Positions 1 to 9,348 are shown, numbered from the stretch's first letter. The stretch is 64,000 bases of DNA from Sedimentitalea sp042687825 (GCF_042687825.1 NZ_JBHUQE010000015.1:14598-78597), one strand, 5' to 3'. Made by a program: numbers and translations. Notes: generated from the letters alone by a model not told the origin.

Positions 1-1092
1 GCGGCCGTGACGCGAGTCGACGAGTTGAACGAACAGGGTCAGATTGATGCGGCGGAAGCGGCATTGGTCGCGGAACTGGAACGACAAGAGGCCGCAGAGG
101 CGCGGTTGATCGCCAAGGGGATCGCGCAAGCCGTATTGACGCGAAACGTCGCGTTTGCGGTGCGACTGGAATTGAAAAGATTGGCTCTGGACGGAGGCAG
201 TTTCGAAGATCTGCGTATCGTGTTGGATACTTGGTATGTACGCGGACGGGACAGTGGGCTTCGATTTGACCTGGAAGTGGCGATAGCCTTGGCAAAGGAA
301 TGCCTGCGCCGCGCGTCATGCCCTGATCAGCGCGGCACGGCGCAGAACTATCTCGGAGTTGCGCTGCTCGCACTCGGCGAGCGAGAGAGCGGCGCCGAAA
401 AGTTACATCAGGCGGTTGCCGCCTTCGAAGACGCACTCAAGGAATGGTCACGTGAACGGCAGCCACTTGACTGGGCGAGTGCGCAGAACAACCTGGGTTC
501 CGCTTTGGCGAATCTTCAAAAACGGGAATCTGATACCGCGCGGCTGTACGATGCCATCACCGCCTTTGAGAACGCGCTAAGGGAATGGACACGCGAGCGC
601 GTGCCGCGCGACTGGGCGACGGCACAGAACAACCTGGGCAATGCTCTGTCATCACTGGGCGATCGCGTTTTTGGCACCGAGAAACTTTACGATGCGGTCG
701 ATGCGTACAAGAAGGCACTAACGGTATTCACCCGAAAACGGGAACCCCAGAGTTGGGCGGCAACACAAAACAACCTTGGCATCGCGCTGCGGGCGATCGG
801 ACAACGCGAGAGCGGCACCTACAACCTGCAAAAGGCCCTCGCAGCATATGACGAGGCGCTCAAAGACAGAACCCGCCAGCAGGTTCCTTTGGACTGGGCG
901 GTTACGCAAAACAATGTATGCAAAGCCTACATTACCTTTTTCGACAAGACCGGCGACACAAGGCACCTGGACCGGGCGCAGGTGCATCTCGATGGCGCGC
1001 GGGAGGTGATTGAAGAGATGCAGGCAAGCCAATATCTGAAAGCTGCGGCAAATCTTCAGAAAGAATTGGATCAACGGCGGTCAACAGGATGA
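1..1092 (+). CDS. TPR-repeat protein, 5' end cut by window edge
   Basis: The reading frame is open to base 1. A GTG at base 7 could start it, but the sequence there already reads like protein interior, so I treat the gene as 5'-truncated. From about residue 105 it carries four to five near-identical TPR units of about 53 residues, each with an (D/S)WA-x2-QNN-LG core followed by a helix such as AxxAFExALxEW. Proteins with this exact repeat type are common in alphaproteobacteria and usually carry another domain (for example TIR, CHAT or a peptidase) at the N-terminus. That part would lie outside the window. TPRs bind proteins; no catalytic motif is visible. Base composition is less GC-rich than in the dcw genes, which hints at later acquisition. 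Confidence 0.7.
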   Translation, partial: AAVTRVDELNEQGQIDAAEAALVAELERQEAAEARLIAKGIAQAVLTRNVAFAVRLELKRLALDGGSFEDLRIVLDTWYVRGRDSGLRFDLEVAIALAKECLRRASCPDQRGTAQNYLGVALLALGERESGAEKLHQAVAAFEDALKEWSRERQPLDWASAQNNLGSALANLQKRESDTARLYDAITAFENALREWTRERVPRDWATAQNNLGNALSSLGDRVFGTEKLYDAVDAYKKALTVFTRKREPQSWAATQNNLGIALRAIGQRESGTYNLQKALAAYDEALKDRTRQQVPLDWAVTQNNVCKAYITFFDKTGDTRHLDRAQVHLDGAREVIEEMQASQYLKAAANLQKELDQRRSTG

Positions 1093-1175
1093 AAGTCTCC
1101 TTGTAGATGGTGGCGGCTTTCGTTGGCCGGGGCGAGCGGTTAGGTTTACCGCAGCGGATCAGAAGGAGAGTGCCG

Positions 1176-1658
1176 ATGCGTGAAGCCGCCCCGTTCATGT
1201 CCAGCGTGATGACCGTGAAACCGGACTGGATCGACTATAACGGCCATATGAACATGGCCTATTACAACGTGCTGTTCGATACCTGCGCGGATGAGGCTTA
1301 CGAGCTGCTGGGCCTGGGGCCGGACTATGCCCGGACGCGGCGCCTGACCACCTATACGGCCGAGTTTCACATCTGCTATCTGCGCGAACTGCATCTGGGC
1401 GACAAGGTGCGCGTCAGTTTCCAGTTGCTGGATCATGATGACAGCAAATTCCACACCTATCAGGAACTCTTTCACGAAGATGGCTGGCGGGCTGCTACCG
1501 GCGAGACTTTGGGGCTGCATATCGACATGAGCGGGCCGAAAGTGGCACCGTTTCCACCCGATGTGGCCGGCAAGTTCGCGACCATGGCGGCGGCGCATTC
1601 AACGCTGCCCCGGCCGGACCGCGCGGGCCGCAACATCGGCATCCGGCGCCGGGATTAG
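1176..1658 (+). CDS. hotdog-fold acyl-CoA thioesterase
   Basis: A 160-residue single-domain 4HBT-type hotdog protein. The family hydrolyses an acyl-CoA thioester to free acid and CoA. The signature DYNGHMN lies at residues 20-26, with Asp20 as the expected catalytic acid, followed by the long hotdog helix. Start chosen at ATG 1176, which has AGAAGGAGAG just upstream; the open frame extends upstream to 1107 without a ribosome site. It resembles the thioesterases linked to carnitine and betainyl-CoA metabolism, but no carnitine genes lie nearby, so the substrate is unknown. Confidence 0.85.
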   Translation: MREAAPFMSSVMTVKPDWIDYNGHMNMAYYNVLFDTCADEAYELLGLGPDYARTRRLTTYTAEFHICYLRELHLGDKVRVSFQLLDHDDSKFHTYQELFHEDGWRAATGETLGLHIDMSGPKVAPFPPDVAGKFATMAAAHSTLPRPDRAGRNIGIRRRD

Positions 1659-1719
1659 GGTCTGGCCTTCTCTTTGCGGGCTGCGCTAGGGTGCGCGCGT
1701 CAGCAAGCAGGGACAGCAG

Positions 1720-2178
1720 ATGCCGCGCTATGAATACAAGGTCGTGCCCGCCCCGGCCAAGGGGCAGAAATCCAAGGGTGTAAAGACCCCGGAGGGGCGG
1801 TTCGCGCTGTCCGTCGAGGCGCTGTTGAACGAGATGGCCGCGTCGGGCTGGGAATATCTGCGCGCCGAACTGCTGCCCAGCGAAGAGCGGGCCGGTCTGA
1901 CCGGCACCACAACCACATGGCGCAATGTTCTGGTGTTTCAGCGCCTGCAGGACGAAGCGGAGGAGTACCAGCCGCGCGTGCTGGACACACCGGGCTCTGA
2001 GGCGCCGGCAGTGGTGCCCGCGCCAACGCTGCAGGATCTGGACCCGGACGACCCTCCGCGGCTGGCCGTCGGTGCCACCCATGCGGTGCAGCCCGACAGC
2101 GCAGCGGGCCGTCAAACGGCCGACGCAGAAAACCACGCCGGCACCGACACGCCGCCGGACTTTCCCGCGCGGCGCTGA
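1720..2178 (+). CDS. DUF4177 domain protein
   Basis: 152 residues. The N-terminal 75 match DUF4177: YEYKVVPAP near the start, then a Leu-rich helix and GWEYLRAE, a small alpha/beta fold often found once or twice in Rhodobacterales genomes. The C-terminal half is acidic, Pro- and Ala-rich and probably disordered. It starts at ATG 1720 behind AGGGACAGCAG. No enzymatic role is known. It follows the thioesterase gene by 61 bp on the same strand and may be co-transcribed, and it converges on bolA. Confidence 0.8.
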   Translation: MPRYEYKVVPAPAKGQKSKGVKTPEGRFALSVEALLNEMAASGWEYLRAELLPSEERAGLTGTTTTWRNVLVFQRLQDEAEEYQPRVLDTPGSEAPAVVPAPTLQDLDPDDPPRLAVGATHAVQPDSAAGRQTADAENHAGTDTPPDFPARR

Positions 2179-2205
2179 ACTGCGGTCAACGCGGGTTCAG
2201 CGGTA

Positions 2206-2517
2206 TCAGGTGTCAATGTCCAGCGACAGAGCGTGGATGCGACCGACCAGTTCGGCCCCCAGCGCGGAATGCACGGCGCGATGGCGCTGGATGCGCGACT
2301 GACCGCCGAAAGCGGCGGCACGGATGCGCACGTTGAAATGGCTCTGACCGCCCTCGCGATACCCGGCATGGCCGCGATGGCGCTCGCTGTCATCCACCAC
2401 CTCCAGTTCGGACGGGGCAAAGGCAGCGCTAAGCCGCGCACGGATATCTTCGGTCACATTCATTTGCTTCACATGCGACATTTTTTTCGCCGCACCCTCT
2501 TCTATCTGACGCGTCAT
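2206..2517 (-). CDS. bolA: BolA family protein
   Basis: 103 residues with a complete BolA core: LEVVDDSERHRGHAGY, then SHFNV and a C-terminal IQRHRAVHSALG helix. BolA proteins pair with monothiol glutaredoxins in Fe-S cluster handling and iron signalling; the SERH-GH histidines are the usual ligand region. The ATG at 2517 has AGGAG eight bases upstream. Later ATGs at 2481 and 2463 would give the more usual N-terminus but have weaker ribosome sites. The J-domain gene is divergent and starts 53 bp away. Confidence 0.92.
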   Translation of the reverse strand: MTRQIEEGAAKKMSHVKQMNVTEDIRARLSAAFAPSELEVVDDSERHRGHAGYREGGQSHFNVRIRAAAFGGQSRIQRHRAVHSALGAELVGRIHALSLDIDT

Positions 2518-2570
2518 ACTCTAAACTCCTGTCTCCGAGTCGGAAAGATGTGTCGAAGAAGGTGCCCGCA

Positions 2571-3197
2571 ATGACAAAGTCAGACCCGTTTGGATTCGAC
2601 ATGTCGGTGAAGTCCGCCAAGAAAAAGAACCCGCGCGGGCGTCGCAGCATGTCGGGCGCTTCCGAAACATCGGTGCGGCAATGCCATCACGAGGGCTGTC
2701 AGGAGGCGGGCAAGTTCCGCGCGCCCAAGGCCCCGGACGTGCTGGATGATTTCTATTGGTTCTGCCAGCAGCACGTGCGCGAATATAACCTGAAGTGGAA
2801 CTTTTTTGACGGCACCACCGAGGCCGAGATCAACGCGCAGCAATCCAAGGACAAGGTCTGGGAGCGCACGACGAAACCGATGACCGACCCCGAGGCGCAG
2901 GCCTGGGCCCGGCTGGGCATCGAGGACCCGCACCAGGTGCTGGGCGCGAACGCGACCCAGAACCCGGGGCGCAATGCCGGCGGCGGCCGCCGCCTGCCCC
3001 CGACCGAACGACGCGCCATCGAAATTCTTGAGGCCAAGGACAACTGGACCAAGACCGAGGTACGCAAGGCCTACAAGAAACTGATCAAGGTGCTGCATCC
3101 GGACATGAATGGCGGCGACCGCAGCCAGGAAGAACAATTGCAGCAAGTGGTCTGGGCCTGGGACCAGATCAAGGTCAGCCGCAACTTCAAGACCTAG
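2571..3197 (+). CDS. J-domain (DnaJ-like) protein
   Basis: 208 residues. The J domain is C-terminal (about residues 145-208) with the HPD tripeptide at 176-178 that stimulates the DnaK ATPase. The N-terminal part has paired Cys/His clusters (CHHEGC and FCQQH) that could bind zinc. This J-at-the-end layout is standard for the Rhodobacterales protein encoded beside bolA and upstream of cobS. ATG 2571 was chosen over GTG 2550 because GAAGGTG precedes it and the family begins M-x2-DPFGFDM. The client is unknown; the position suggests a link to cobaltochelatase or Fe-S assembly, which is inference. Confidence 0.88.
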   Translation: MTKSDPFGFDMSVKSAKKKNPRGRRSMSGASETSVRQCHHEGCQEAGKFRAPKAPDVLDDFYWFCQQHVREYNLKWNFFDGTTEAEINAQQSKDKVWERTTKPMTDPEAQAWARLGIEDPHQVLGANATQNPGRNAGGGRRLPPTERRAIEILEAKDNWTKTEVRKAYKKLIKVLHPDMNGGDRSQEEQLQQVVWAWDQIKVSRNFKT

Positions 3198-3228
3198 GGC
3201 GACCGGAACCGGCGGCAGCATACGGCGA

Positions 3229-4572
3229 TTATCCGTCGCTGCCGTGCAGTTTGTACAGGTTGCAGTCCCCCGGTACGCCCTTGAGACGATGCACACCGGC
3301 AGGCTGGAACTCCAGGTCCGATCCGACGACCAGATCGCGCACCGTTTCCGAAACCCAAATTTCGTTGCCCTGACTGACATCAAGCAGGCGCGCCGCGACT
3401 GTGACCGCAAGTCCGCTGATGTCGTTGTCGCGGCGCAGGCATTCACCGGCATGCAGACCGGCGCGCACGCTCAGTCCCAGCTTCCGCACCTCATCGGACA
3501 ACATCCGGGCTGCGGCGATCACCCGGCTGGGTCCCGGAAAGGTTGCCAACACGCCGTCGCCCAGGGTTTTCACCAGTCGCCCTTGATTGCAGGCGATGGC
3601 CCTACGGGCGGCAGCATCATGGGCTTCGATCAGATCATGCAACGCGGCGTCGCCGACCTGCGCGGCCCGGTCTGTCGAACCGACGATATCGGTCATCAGT
3701 ATGCTGACCAGGACACGATCCCGGGGCTTTTCGTGGCTGGCCGAGCAGGCGAAACCGGTAATTTCGGCGGCGATACGGTCGACGTCGCCGATCCAAGGCA
3801 TGTGGTCCTCGCGGTCGAGAATCCTCAGTTCGGCATTGGGCAGGTTCTCTGCGAGGTAACGCGCCTCGGGCACCGAAACGACCCGGTCATTGCTGGAGTG
3901 CAGCACCAGTGCCGGCACCTGAACCGCCGGCAGAATCGGCCGGATATCGATTTCCTGGTTCAACCGGGTCAGCGCCAGCGCCGAGCCCGGGCTGGCGGAT
4001 TGCGTGAACAACCGGTTTATGAACGCGCGCTCTGCTGCATCTTGGGCCACGGATGGCGCGCGTAGCTCCAGCAGATACCCCAGATCACCCCAGCGCGCCT
4101 CAAGCTCGGCCAGGGTGGTTTCAAAATCGCCCGGCCGTGCCCCCAACGGCCAGTCCGGCTTCCACGCCCGACAGGGAAAACAGCCCGCCAGCACGATCGA
4201 GCGGACCCGTTCCGGATAGGTTGCGGCAAAGACCGTCGTCATGTTGCCGCCTTCGCTGACGCCAAAGAGCGTGGCCTTGTCGCTGCCGGCCGCATCCATG
4301 ACTGCCCGGATATCATCGGCCCGTTGCTCCAGCGTCGGTGCGCCGACATTGCGGTCGGACATGCCGGTGCCACGTTTATCGAACAGGATCAGACGGCACT
4401 TTTCCGCCAACAGGGACAGCAACCGGTTATAGCCGGGATGTTCCCAGATCACGTCGATATTGTGCAGCCACCCGCTGGCATAGACCAGATCGATCGGCCC
4501 CTTGCCGACGACCTGATAGGCGATGGCCACCTCTCCTGCCTTGGTGAACCGCGTCTGGGGTTTGGATCTCAT
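3229..4572 (-). CDS. alpha/beta hydrolase fused to class III adenylate cyclase
   Basis: 447 residues from ATG 4572. Residues 1-280 are an alpha/beta hydrolase with nucleophile elbow GVSEGG (Ser106) and probable Asp229 and His257. Residues 285-445 are a class III nucleotide cyclase with the two metal aspartates in TDIVGST (Asp295) and LGDGVLATF (Asp339). The hydrolase half probably senses or processes a small ester and sets cyclase activity; this fusion is widespread in alphaproteobacteria but poorly characterised. In-frame ATGs at 4605 and 4608 are alternative starts. The gene lies between the J-domain gene and cobS, a spot where related genomes, as I recall, have no such gene. Confidence 0.85.
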   Translation of the reverse strand: MRSKPQTRFTKAGEVAIAYQVVGKGPIDLVYASGWLHNIDVIWEHPGYNRLLSLLAEKCRLILFDKRGTGMSDRNVGAPTLEQRADDIRAVMDAAGSDKATLFGVSEGGNMTTVFAATYPERVRSIVLAGCFPCRAWKPDWPLGARPGDFETTLAELEARWGDLGYLLELRAPSVAQDAAERAFINRLFTQSASPGSALALTRLNQEIDIRPILPAVQVPALVLHSSNDRVVSVPEARYLAENLPNAELRILDREDHMPWIGDVDRIAAEITGFACSASHEKPRDRVLVSILMTDIVGSTDRAAQVGDAALHDLIEAHDAAARRAIACNQGRLVKTLGDGVLATFPGPSRVIAAARMLSDEVRKLGLSVRAGLHAGECLRRDNDISGLAVTVAARLLDVSQGNEIWVSETVRDLVVGSDLEFQPAGVHRLKGVPGDCNLYKLHGSDG

Positions 4573-4753
4573 CGCCTTTTTCGCCTGTGTTGTACCGCAC
4601 CCCATCATACACACCCGCTGCAATTTTTCGAGACGCCGGACATTGTCGCACCGGATCCGCCGAATATGCCGATCCTGTGTAATCCGCATCACAGACGCTG
4701 CCCCCCGACAATGCCACAGTCGGCTCATCACCGCAGAGCTAAGGACGCTGCAG

Positions 4754-5029
4754 GTGAAGGCCACGGGGGACATCATCGAATCCGACCTGTCCAATGCAAT
4801 GACCGCGCTCATCGGGCTGACCGCTGTTGGGTACGCAGCGGCCACCGCAGGGATGCAGCTGACCACAGAGTCGCCGTCTGCGGTAGCGTTGGCACTGCTG
4901 GCAGGCGGGTTTCTGGTGGCCGTCGTGGCCGAACCGTCCTGCTGCCCAGCAGCAACCCGGAGATCATGTAGCTGGCGATCTCCGCTATGGAATGGTTGCG
5001 TATTCCGGGCTTTGCTTTGCCGCGGCTGA
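4754..5029 (+). CDS. possible small two-helix membrane protein or remnant
   Basis: A GTG start with AAGGA eight bases upstream opens a 91-residue frame. Residues 13-55 contain two hydrophobic stretches (ALIGLTAVGYAAATAG and SAVALALLAGGFLVAVVA). After that the sequence turns Cys- and Arg-rich and unlike a protein, so a frameshift or truncation near 4925 is likely. I do not recognise a family. It may be the remains of a small membrane protein gene or chance coding in a 557-bp interval between two minus-strand genes. Confidence 0.25.
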   Translation: MKATGDIIESDLSNAMTALIGLTAVGYAAATAGMQLTTESPSAVALALLAGGFLVAVVAEPSCCPAATRRSCSWRSPLWNGCVFRALLCRG

Positions 5030-5129
5030 CGCGCTCAGCCTGTAACGATGGGCTGGAGCCGGGCCCTTGCCAAGCTCCATCGGTGTTAAGTTAACGGAAG
5101 AGAAGACATTGATCTCCATGCCCAAGTGT

Positions 5130-5984
5130 TCAGGGCAGGGCATCGAACCAGTCGAGCACGGCCTGCCGCCACCCTATTGGCACCCCATGCCCGCCCTTGG
5201 TGAGCTTTAGCCGGATTGACCCTGCGGCGCACTCGGTCCAGTCTTTCTGCATGGAACCATCGTCGCCAAAACTGTTCTTGGCGCTTCCCATGCAATTGTT
5301 CGTGCGGCGCCAGACATCAACACCTTTCATGACGTTTCCCTGGGCAAAATCGATGCCCGCCCATGTCAATTCACGCCCTTCGAACGGAACCATCTGATCC
5401 TCAAGTCCGTGTGTGTGAAACAGATGAACGGGTGCCGCGCAGTCTTCGACCATGGGTTCCCAGAACGCCCCCGCCACGGAGGCGAACCCTTTGCCGATTT
5501 CCGGCGAAAAGCAGGCCAAATCCCAAACCATGGAACCGCCTCGGGAAAAGCCCGCGATCAGGATGCGGGACTGGTCAAGGCCGAAACGCCGCACCGCGTC
5601 GGCGCGCACGGCCGCGATAAAGGCAATATCGTCTCTTGCCCGGTCATATCCGTCGGCGACGCCCCAATCGAGCTTATCCACCTCGGGAAAAGGTTGGCCG
5701 CTGGGCATAATCACGGCAAAACCGCGACGGGCAAAAGGTTCTACGTAACCGGGATTCTGGATCATCACTTTGCCGGACCGACCCCAACCATGCAGCCAGA
5801 TCACGGCAGGTGGTTCAATCGATCCCTCGGGTATGACGGCGTAATACTCGCCCAGTTCGGTCCCGCAAGGGTTGGCCGGGCCGCCACATGCGTCATCCAG
5901 GGCCGGCAGAATCCTCGGCGTTGCAACACTTAGAAGTATCGCTATGCCGATTGTCAGAAGCCAGCGAGGCATTTCGAGAAGCAT
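5130..5984 (-). CDS. secreted PHB-depolymerase/feruloyl-esterase-like hydrolase
   Basis: 284 residues. The N-terminus is a signal peptide (RWLLTIGIAILLSV) followed by a mature alpha/beta hydrolase with WLHGWGRSG (oxyanion loop), GFSRGG (Ser147), Asp196 in GLEDQMVP and His266 in KGGHGVP. This set matches the LpqC/Esterase_PHB group that cleaves extracellular esters such as polyhydroxybutyrate oligomers or feruloyl sugars. ATG 5984 has GAGGAG eight bases upstream. The exact substrate cannot be read from sequence. Four or more cysteines suggest disulphides in the periplasm. Confidence 0.82.
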   Translation of the reverse strand: MLLEMPRWLLTIGIAILLSVATPRILPALDDACGGPANPCGTELGEYYAVIPEGSIEPPAVIWLHGWGRSGKVMIQNPGYVEPFARRGFAVIMPSGQPFPEVDKLDWGVADGYDRARDDIAFIAAVRADAVRRFGLDQSRILIAGFSRGGSMVWDLACFSPEIGKGFASVAGAFWEPMVEDCAAPVHLFHTHGLEDQMVPFEGRELTWAGIDFAQGNVMKGVDVWRRTNNCMGSAKNSFGDDGSMQKDWTECAAGSIRLKLTKGGHGVPIGWRQAVLDWFDALP

Positions 5985-6357
5985 CGCACGTACTCCTCTG
6001 TCGTTTCAACGCTTGATCTCATAGCATATAATTGCCCGGCTCAGAAGATTCCGCCCGGAAAACTCGCAAGCTCGACCCTTCCTCGCCATCTGAGACCTGC
6101 CGCCATATTCATACGATCACGCCGATCCGCCGAATACCCGTTCCATCCTCAATGGAGACATACAGTTCCCATCGGTGCCGACCACAACCGCCGATGGCCC
6201 GGCCACGTCGACCACGCCCATGCCTATCCAGGAAACACCGGTTCAGCGCGGCGTTGGCTGGTGTTCCGCTGCCCTTCCCCTTGCTCTTGTCTGCGTTATG
6301 TTGCACCAGAAGCGGATTCGTACCCTTTACCGGGGGCTCAGGACAAGGACGACGGGC
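5985..6357. other. 373-bp intergenic region upstream of cobS
   Basis: No convincing gene is visible on either strand. A perfect TATAAT at 6027-6032 on the plus strand lies in an AT-rich patch, but no good -35 hexamer sits at 16-18 bp. If used, it would give cobS a leader of about 320 nt. I looked for a cobalamin-riboswitch B12 box and did not find one. The 3' end supplies the cobS ribosome site (AAGGA, 6345-6349). Confidence 0.5.
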
Positions 6358-7344
6358 ATGGCCGATGGCGCAATGGACATGAATGCGAAACCCACCGAGG
6401 ACATCTCGGTCATGGACGTGTTCGGGATCGACACACCGATGATGGTCAGGGGGTTCGCCGAGCGCAGCGACCGTGTGCCCGAGATCGACCATACCTATAA
6501 ATTCGACCCCGATACGACGCTGGCTATCCTGGCCGGCTTCACCCACAACCGGCGGGTGATGATCCAGGGCTATCACGGCACCGGCAAATCCACCCATATC
6601 GAACAGGTTGCCGCGCGGCTGAACTGGCCGACCGTGCGGGTGAATCTGGACAGTCATATCAGCCGCATCGACCTGATCGGCAAGGACGCGATCAAGCTGC
6701 GCGACGGCAAGCAGGTGACCGAGTTCCACGAAGGTATCCTGCCCTGGGCGCTGCGCAATCCGACCGCCATTGTCTTTGACGAATACGACGCCGGCCGCGC
6801 CGACGTGATGTTCGTGATCCAGCGGGTGCTGGAGCATGACGGCAAGCTGACGCTGCTGGACCAGAACGAAATCATCACGCCAAATCGCTATTTCCGCCTG
6901 TTCGCGACGTCGAACACCGTCGGTCTGGGCGATACGACCGGCCTGTATCACGGCACCCAGCAGATCAACCAGGCGCAGATGGACCGCTGGTCGCTGGTGG
7001 CGACGCTGAACTATCTGAGCCACGACGCCGAAAGCGCCATCGTGCTGGCCAAGGCGCCGCATTACAACACCGAAAAGGGCCGCAAGATCATCGGCCAGAT
7101 GGTGACCGTGGCCGACCTGACCCGCACCGCCTTTATGAATGGCGATCTGTCCACCGTGATGAGCCCCCGGACGGTGATCACCTGGGCGCAGAATGCCGAA
7201 ATCTTCCGCAATGTGGGCTATGCGTTCCGTCTGTCGTTCCTGAACAAATGCGACGAACTGGAACGCCAGACCGTGGCCGAGTTCTACCAGCGGTGTTTTG
7301 ACGAGGAACTGCCGGAAAGTGCCGCCAGCACGGCGCTGGGGTAA
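6358..7344 (+). CDS. cobS: cobaltochelatase subunit CobS
   Basis: 328-residue AAA+ ATPase (MoxR-like) of the aerobic cobalamin pathway. With CobT it forms the chaperone complex that drives CobN to insert cobalt into hydrogenobyrinate a,c-diamide. Walker A is GYHGTGKS (71-78) and Walker B AIVFDEYD (Asp141, Glu142); the N-terminus MDMNAKPTED and VFGID motif are typical. ATG 6358 has AAGGA nine bases upstream. cobT follows 108 bp downstream. cobN is not in the window. Confidence 0.97.
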   Translation: MADGAMDMNAKPTEDISVMDVFGIDTPMMVRGFAERSDRVPEIDHTYKFDPDTTLAILAGFTHNRRVMIQGYHGTGKSTHIEQVAARLNWPTVRVNLDSHISRIDLIGKDAIKLRDGKQVTEFHEGILPWALRNPTAIVFDEYDAGRADVMFVIQRVLEHDGKLTLLDQNEIITPNRYFRLFATSNTVGLGDTTGLYHGTQQINQAQMDRWSLVATLNYLSHDAESAIVLAKAPHYNTEKGRKIIGQMVTVADLTRTAFMNGDLSTVMSPRTVITWAQNAEIFRNVGYAFRLSFLNKCDELERQTVAEFYQRCFDEELPESAASTALG

Positions 7345-7452
7345 GCCCGCCGGCCAGAAAGCGGAATGCCGGACGCTGCCGCCCTTGAAATTCGTGTGCA
7401 GGTGGCGAATCCTTCCCCGTCCCTGTCCGAAGGGGCCAAGCTGTCGTGAAAG

Positions 7453-9339
7453 ATGTGGCGAATGATTAAGAAACCCTCCGACAACCCCGCCGATCCGTTC
7501 AAGAAGGCCCTGGCCGAAGCCACCAAGGTGATGGCCAATGATCCGGATCTGACGATCAGCTATACCGCCGATCCCTCGGGCCTGTCGGGCGAGGCCATGC
7601 GCCTGCCCCATGTCAGCCGCCGGATGACCCGCGAAGAGGTGCTGCTGGCCCGCGGCACGGCGGATGCGCTGGCCCTGAACCGGAAATATCACAGCGAAAA
7701 GACCCATGCGCGCTATGCCCCGCCGGGCGACATGGCGCGCGATCTCTATGAGGCGATGGAAACCGCCCGCTGCGAGGCGATGGGCGCGCGCGACATGCCC
7801 GGCACGGCGGGCAATATCGACGCCAAGATCGGCAACGAGGCCCTGCGCCGGGGCTATGACCAGATCACCGAGGCCTCCGAGGCACCGCTGGCCACGGCGG
7901 CCGGCTATCTGGTGCGCCATCTGGCCACCGGCCGCAAAATGCCGGCTGGGGCCGAGAACGTCATGAACCTGTGGCGCGACTTTATCGAGACCAAGGCCGG
8001 GGGCACCTTGCCCGATCTGCAGGATACGCTGTCGGATCAGACCGCTTTTGCCAAATTCGCGCGGCAGGTGATCGCGGATCTGGGTTATGGCGACCAGTTG
8101 GGCGATGATCCGGACAGTCAGGACGACGAGGACGAGGACCAGGCCGAAGACGATCTGCAGGACGATCAGGATCCGGACAGCACCGGCCAGGACGACGATG
8201 ACGACAATGTCGAGGCGGACCCCGAACAGAGCCAGGAGGATCAGCAGGACCAGAGCCAGGCACAGGTGACGGCCGAGGATCTGGCGGATCAGGAACTGGG
8301 CGAAGATGCCGAAATGCCCGAAGGCGAGGCGCCGCTGGAACCGCCGCCGCCCCAGCCGATCTCGGAGGCCGACCCCAACTACACGGTCTACAATGCCGAT
8401 CATGACGAGGAAATCGCCGCCGAGGATCTGGCCGACCCCGTGGAACTGGAACGCCTGCGTGCCTATCTGGATCAGCAGCTGGAACCGCTGAAAGGCGCGG
8501 TCAGCCGGCTGGCCAACAAGCTGCAGCGCCGGCTGCAGGCGCAGCAGAACCGCAGCTGGGAGTTCGACCGCGAAGAGGGCATTCTGGATGCCGGGCGGCT
8601 GGCGCGCGTGGTCGCCAACCCGACCACGCCGCTCAGTTTCAAGGTCGAAAAGGACACCGAGTTCCGCGACACGCTGGTGACCCTTCTGCTGGACAATTCC
8701 GGCTCGATGCGCGGCCGCCCGATCTCGATCGCGGCGATCTGCGCCGACGTTCTGGCGCGCACGCTGGAACGCTGCAGCGTCAAGGTCGAAATCCTGGGCT
8801 TTACCACCCGCGCCTGGAAGGGCGGGCTGGCCCGCGAAGCCTGGCTGGCCGACGGTCGCCCGCAGCAGCCGGGACGCCTGAACGACCTGCGCCACATCGT
8901 TTACAAGAGCGCCGACGCGCCGTGGCGGCGGGCACGGCCCAATCTGGGGCTGATGATGAAAGAAGGTCTGCTCAAGGAAAATATCGACGGCGAGGCGCTG
9001 GAATGGGCGCATCGGCGCATGGTGCACCGGCGCGAGGCCCGCAAGATCCTGATGGTGATTTCAGACGGCGCCCCGGTGGACGATTCCACCCTGTCGGTGA
9101 ACCCCGCCAATTATCTGGAAAAGCACCTTCGCGATGTCATCGCCATGGTCGAGAAACGCCGTGCCGTCGAGTTGCTGGCCATCGGCATCGGCCATGACGT
9201 CACACGGTATTACGACCGTGCCGTCACGATCACCGATGTCGAGCAACTGGCGGGCGCGATGACCGAACAGCTTGCCGGCCTGTTTGACAAGGATCCCAGG
9301 GCCCGGGCGCGGCTGATGGGCATACGCAGGGTCGGCTAG
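7453..9339 (+). CDS. cobT: cobaltochelatase subunit CobT
   Basis: 628 residues. The N-terminal half (KPSDNPADPFKKALAEAT...) is the CobT-specific domain. It is followed by a very acidic Asp/Glu/Gln linker at about residues 215-295, and then a von Willebrand A domain whose MIDAS motif DNSGSMRG begins at residue 414. CobT works with the CobS ATPase hexamer in ATP-driven cobalt insertion. The start is probably ATG 7453, or ATG 7462; neither has a strong ribosome site, so it may rely on coupling to cobS. Length and layout are normal for the family. Confidence 0.97.
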   Translation: MWRMIKKPSDNPADPFKKALAEATKVMANDPDLTISYTADPSGLSGEAMRLPHVSRRMTREEVLLARGTADALALNRKYHSEKTHARYAPPGDMARDLYEAMETARCEAMGARDMPGTAGNIDAKIGNEALRRGYDQITEASEAPLATAAGYLVRHLATGRKMPAGAENVMNLWRDFIETKAGGTLPDLQDTLSDQTAFAKFARQVIADLGYGDQLGDDPDSQDDEDEDQAEDDLQDDQDPDSTGQDDDDDNVEADPEQSQEDQQDQSQAQVTAEDLADQELGEDAEMPEGEAPLEPPPPQPISEADPNYTVYNADHDEEIAAEDLADPVELERLRAYLDQQLEPLKGAVSRLANKLQRRLQAQQNRSWEFDREEGILDAGRLARVVANPTTPLSFKVEKDTEFRDTLVTLLLDNSGSMRGRPISIAAICADVLARTLERCSVKVEILGFTTRAWKGGLAREAWLADGRPQQPGRLNDLRHIVYKSADAPWRRARPNLGLMMKEGLLKENIDGEALEWAHRRMVHRREARKILMVISDGAPVDDSTLSVNPANYLEKHLRDVIAMVEKRRAVELLAIGIGHDVTRYYDRAVTITDVEQLAGAMTEQLAGLFDKDPRARARLMGIRRVG

Positions 9340-9348
9340 GCCGGTGGT

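Noticed and set aside
5985..6357. Possible cobalamin riboswitch before cobS
   Set aside because: No B12-box-like conserved sequence or multi-helix fold seen by eye.
6109..9027. Very long minus-strand open frame opposite cobS and cobT
   Set aside because: Biased codon use in GC-rich genes opens antisense frames. The translation is His/Gln/Arg-rich with no domain, while the plus strand encodes well-recognised proteins.
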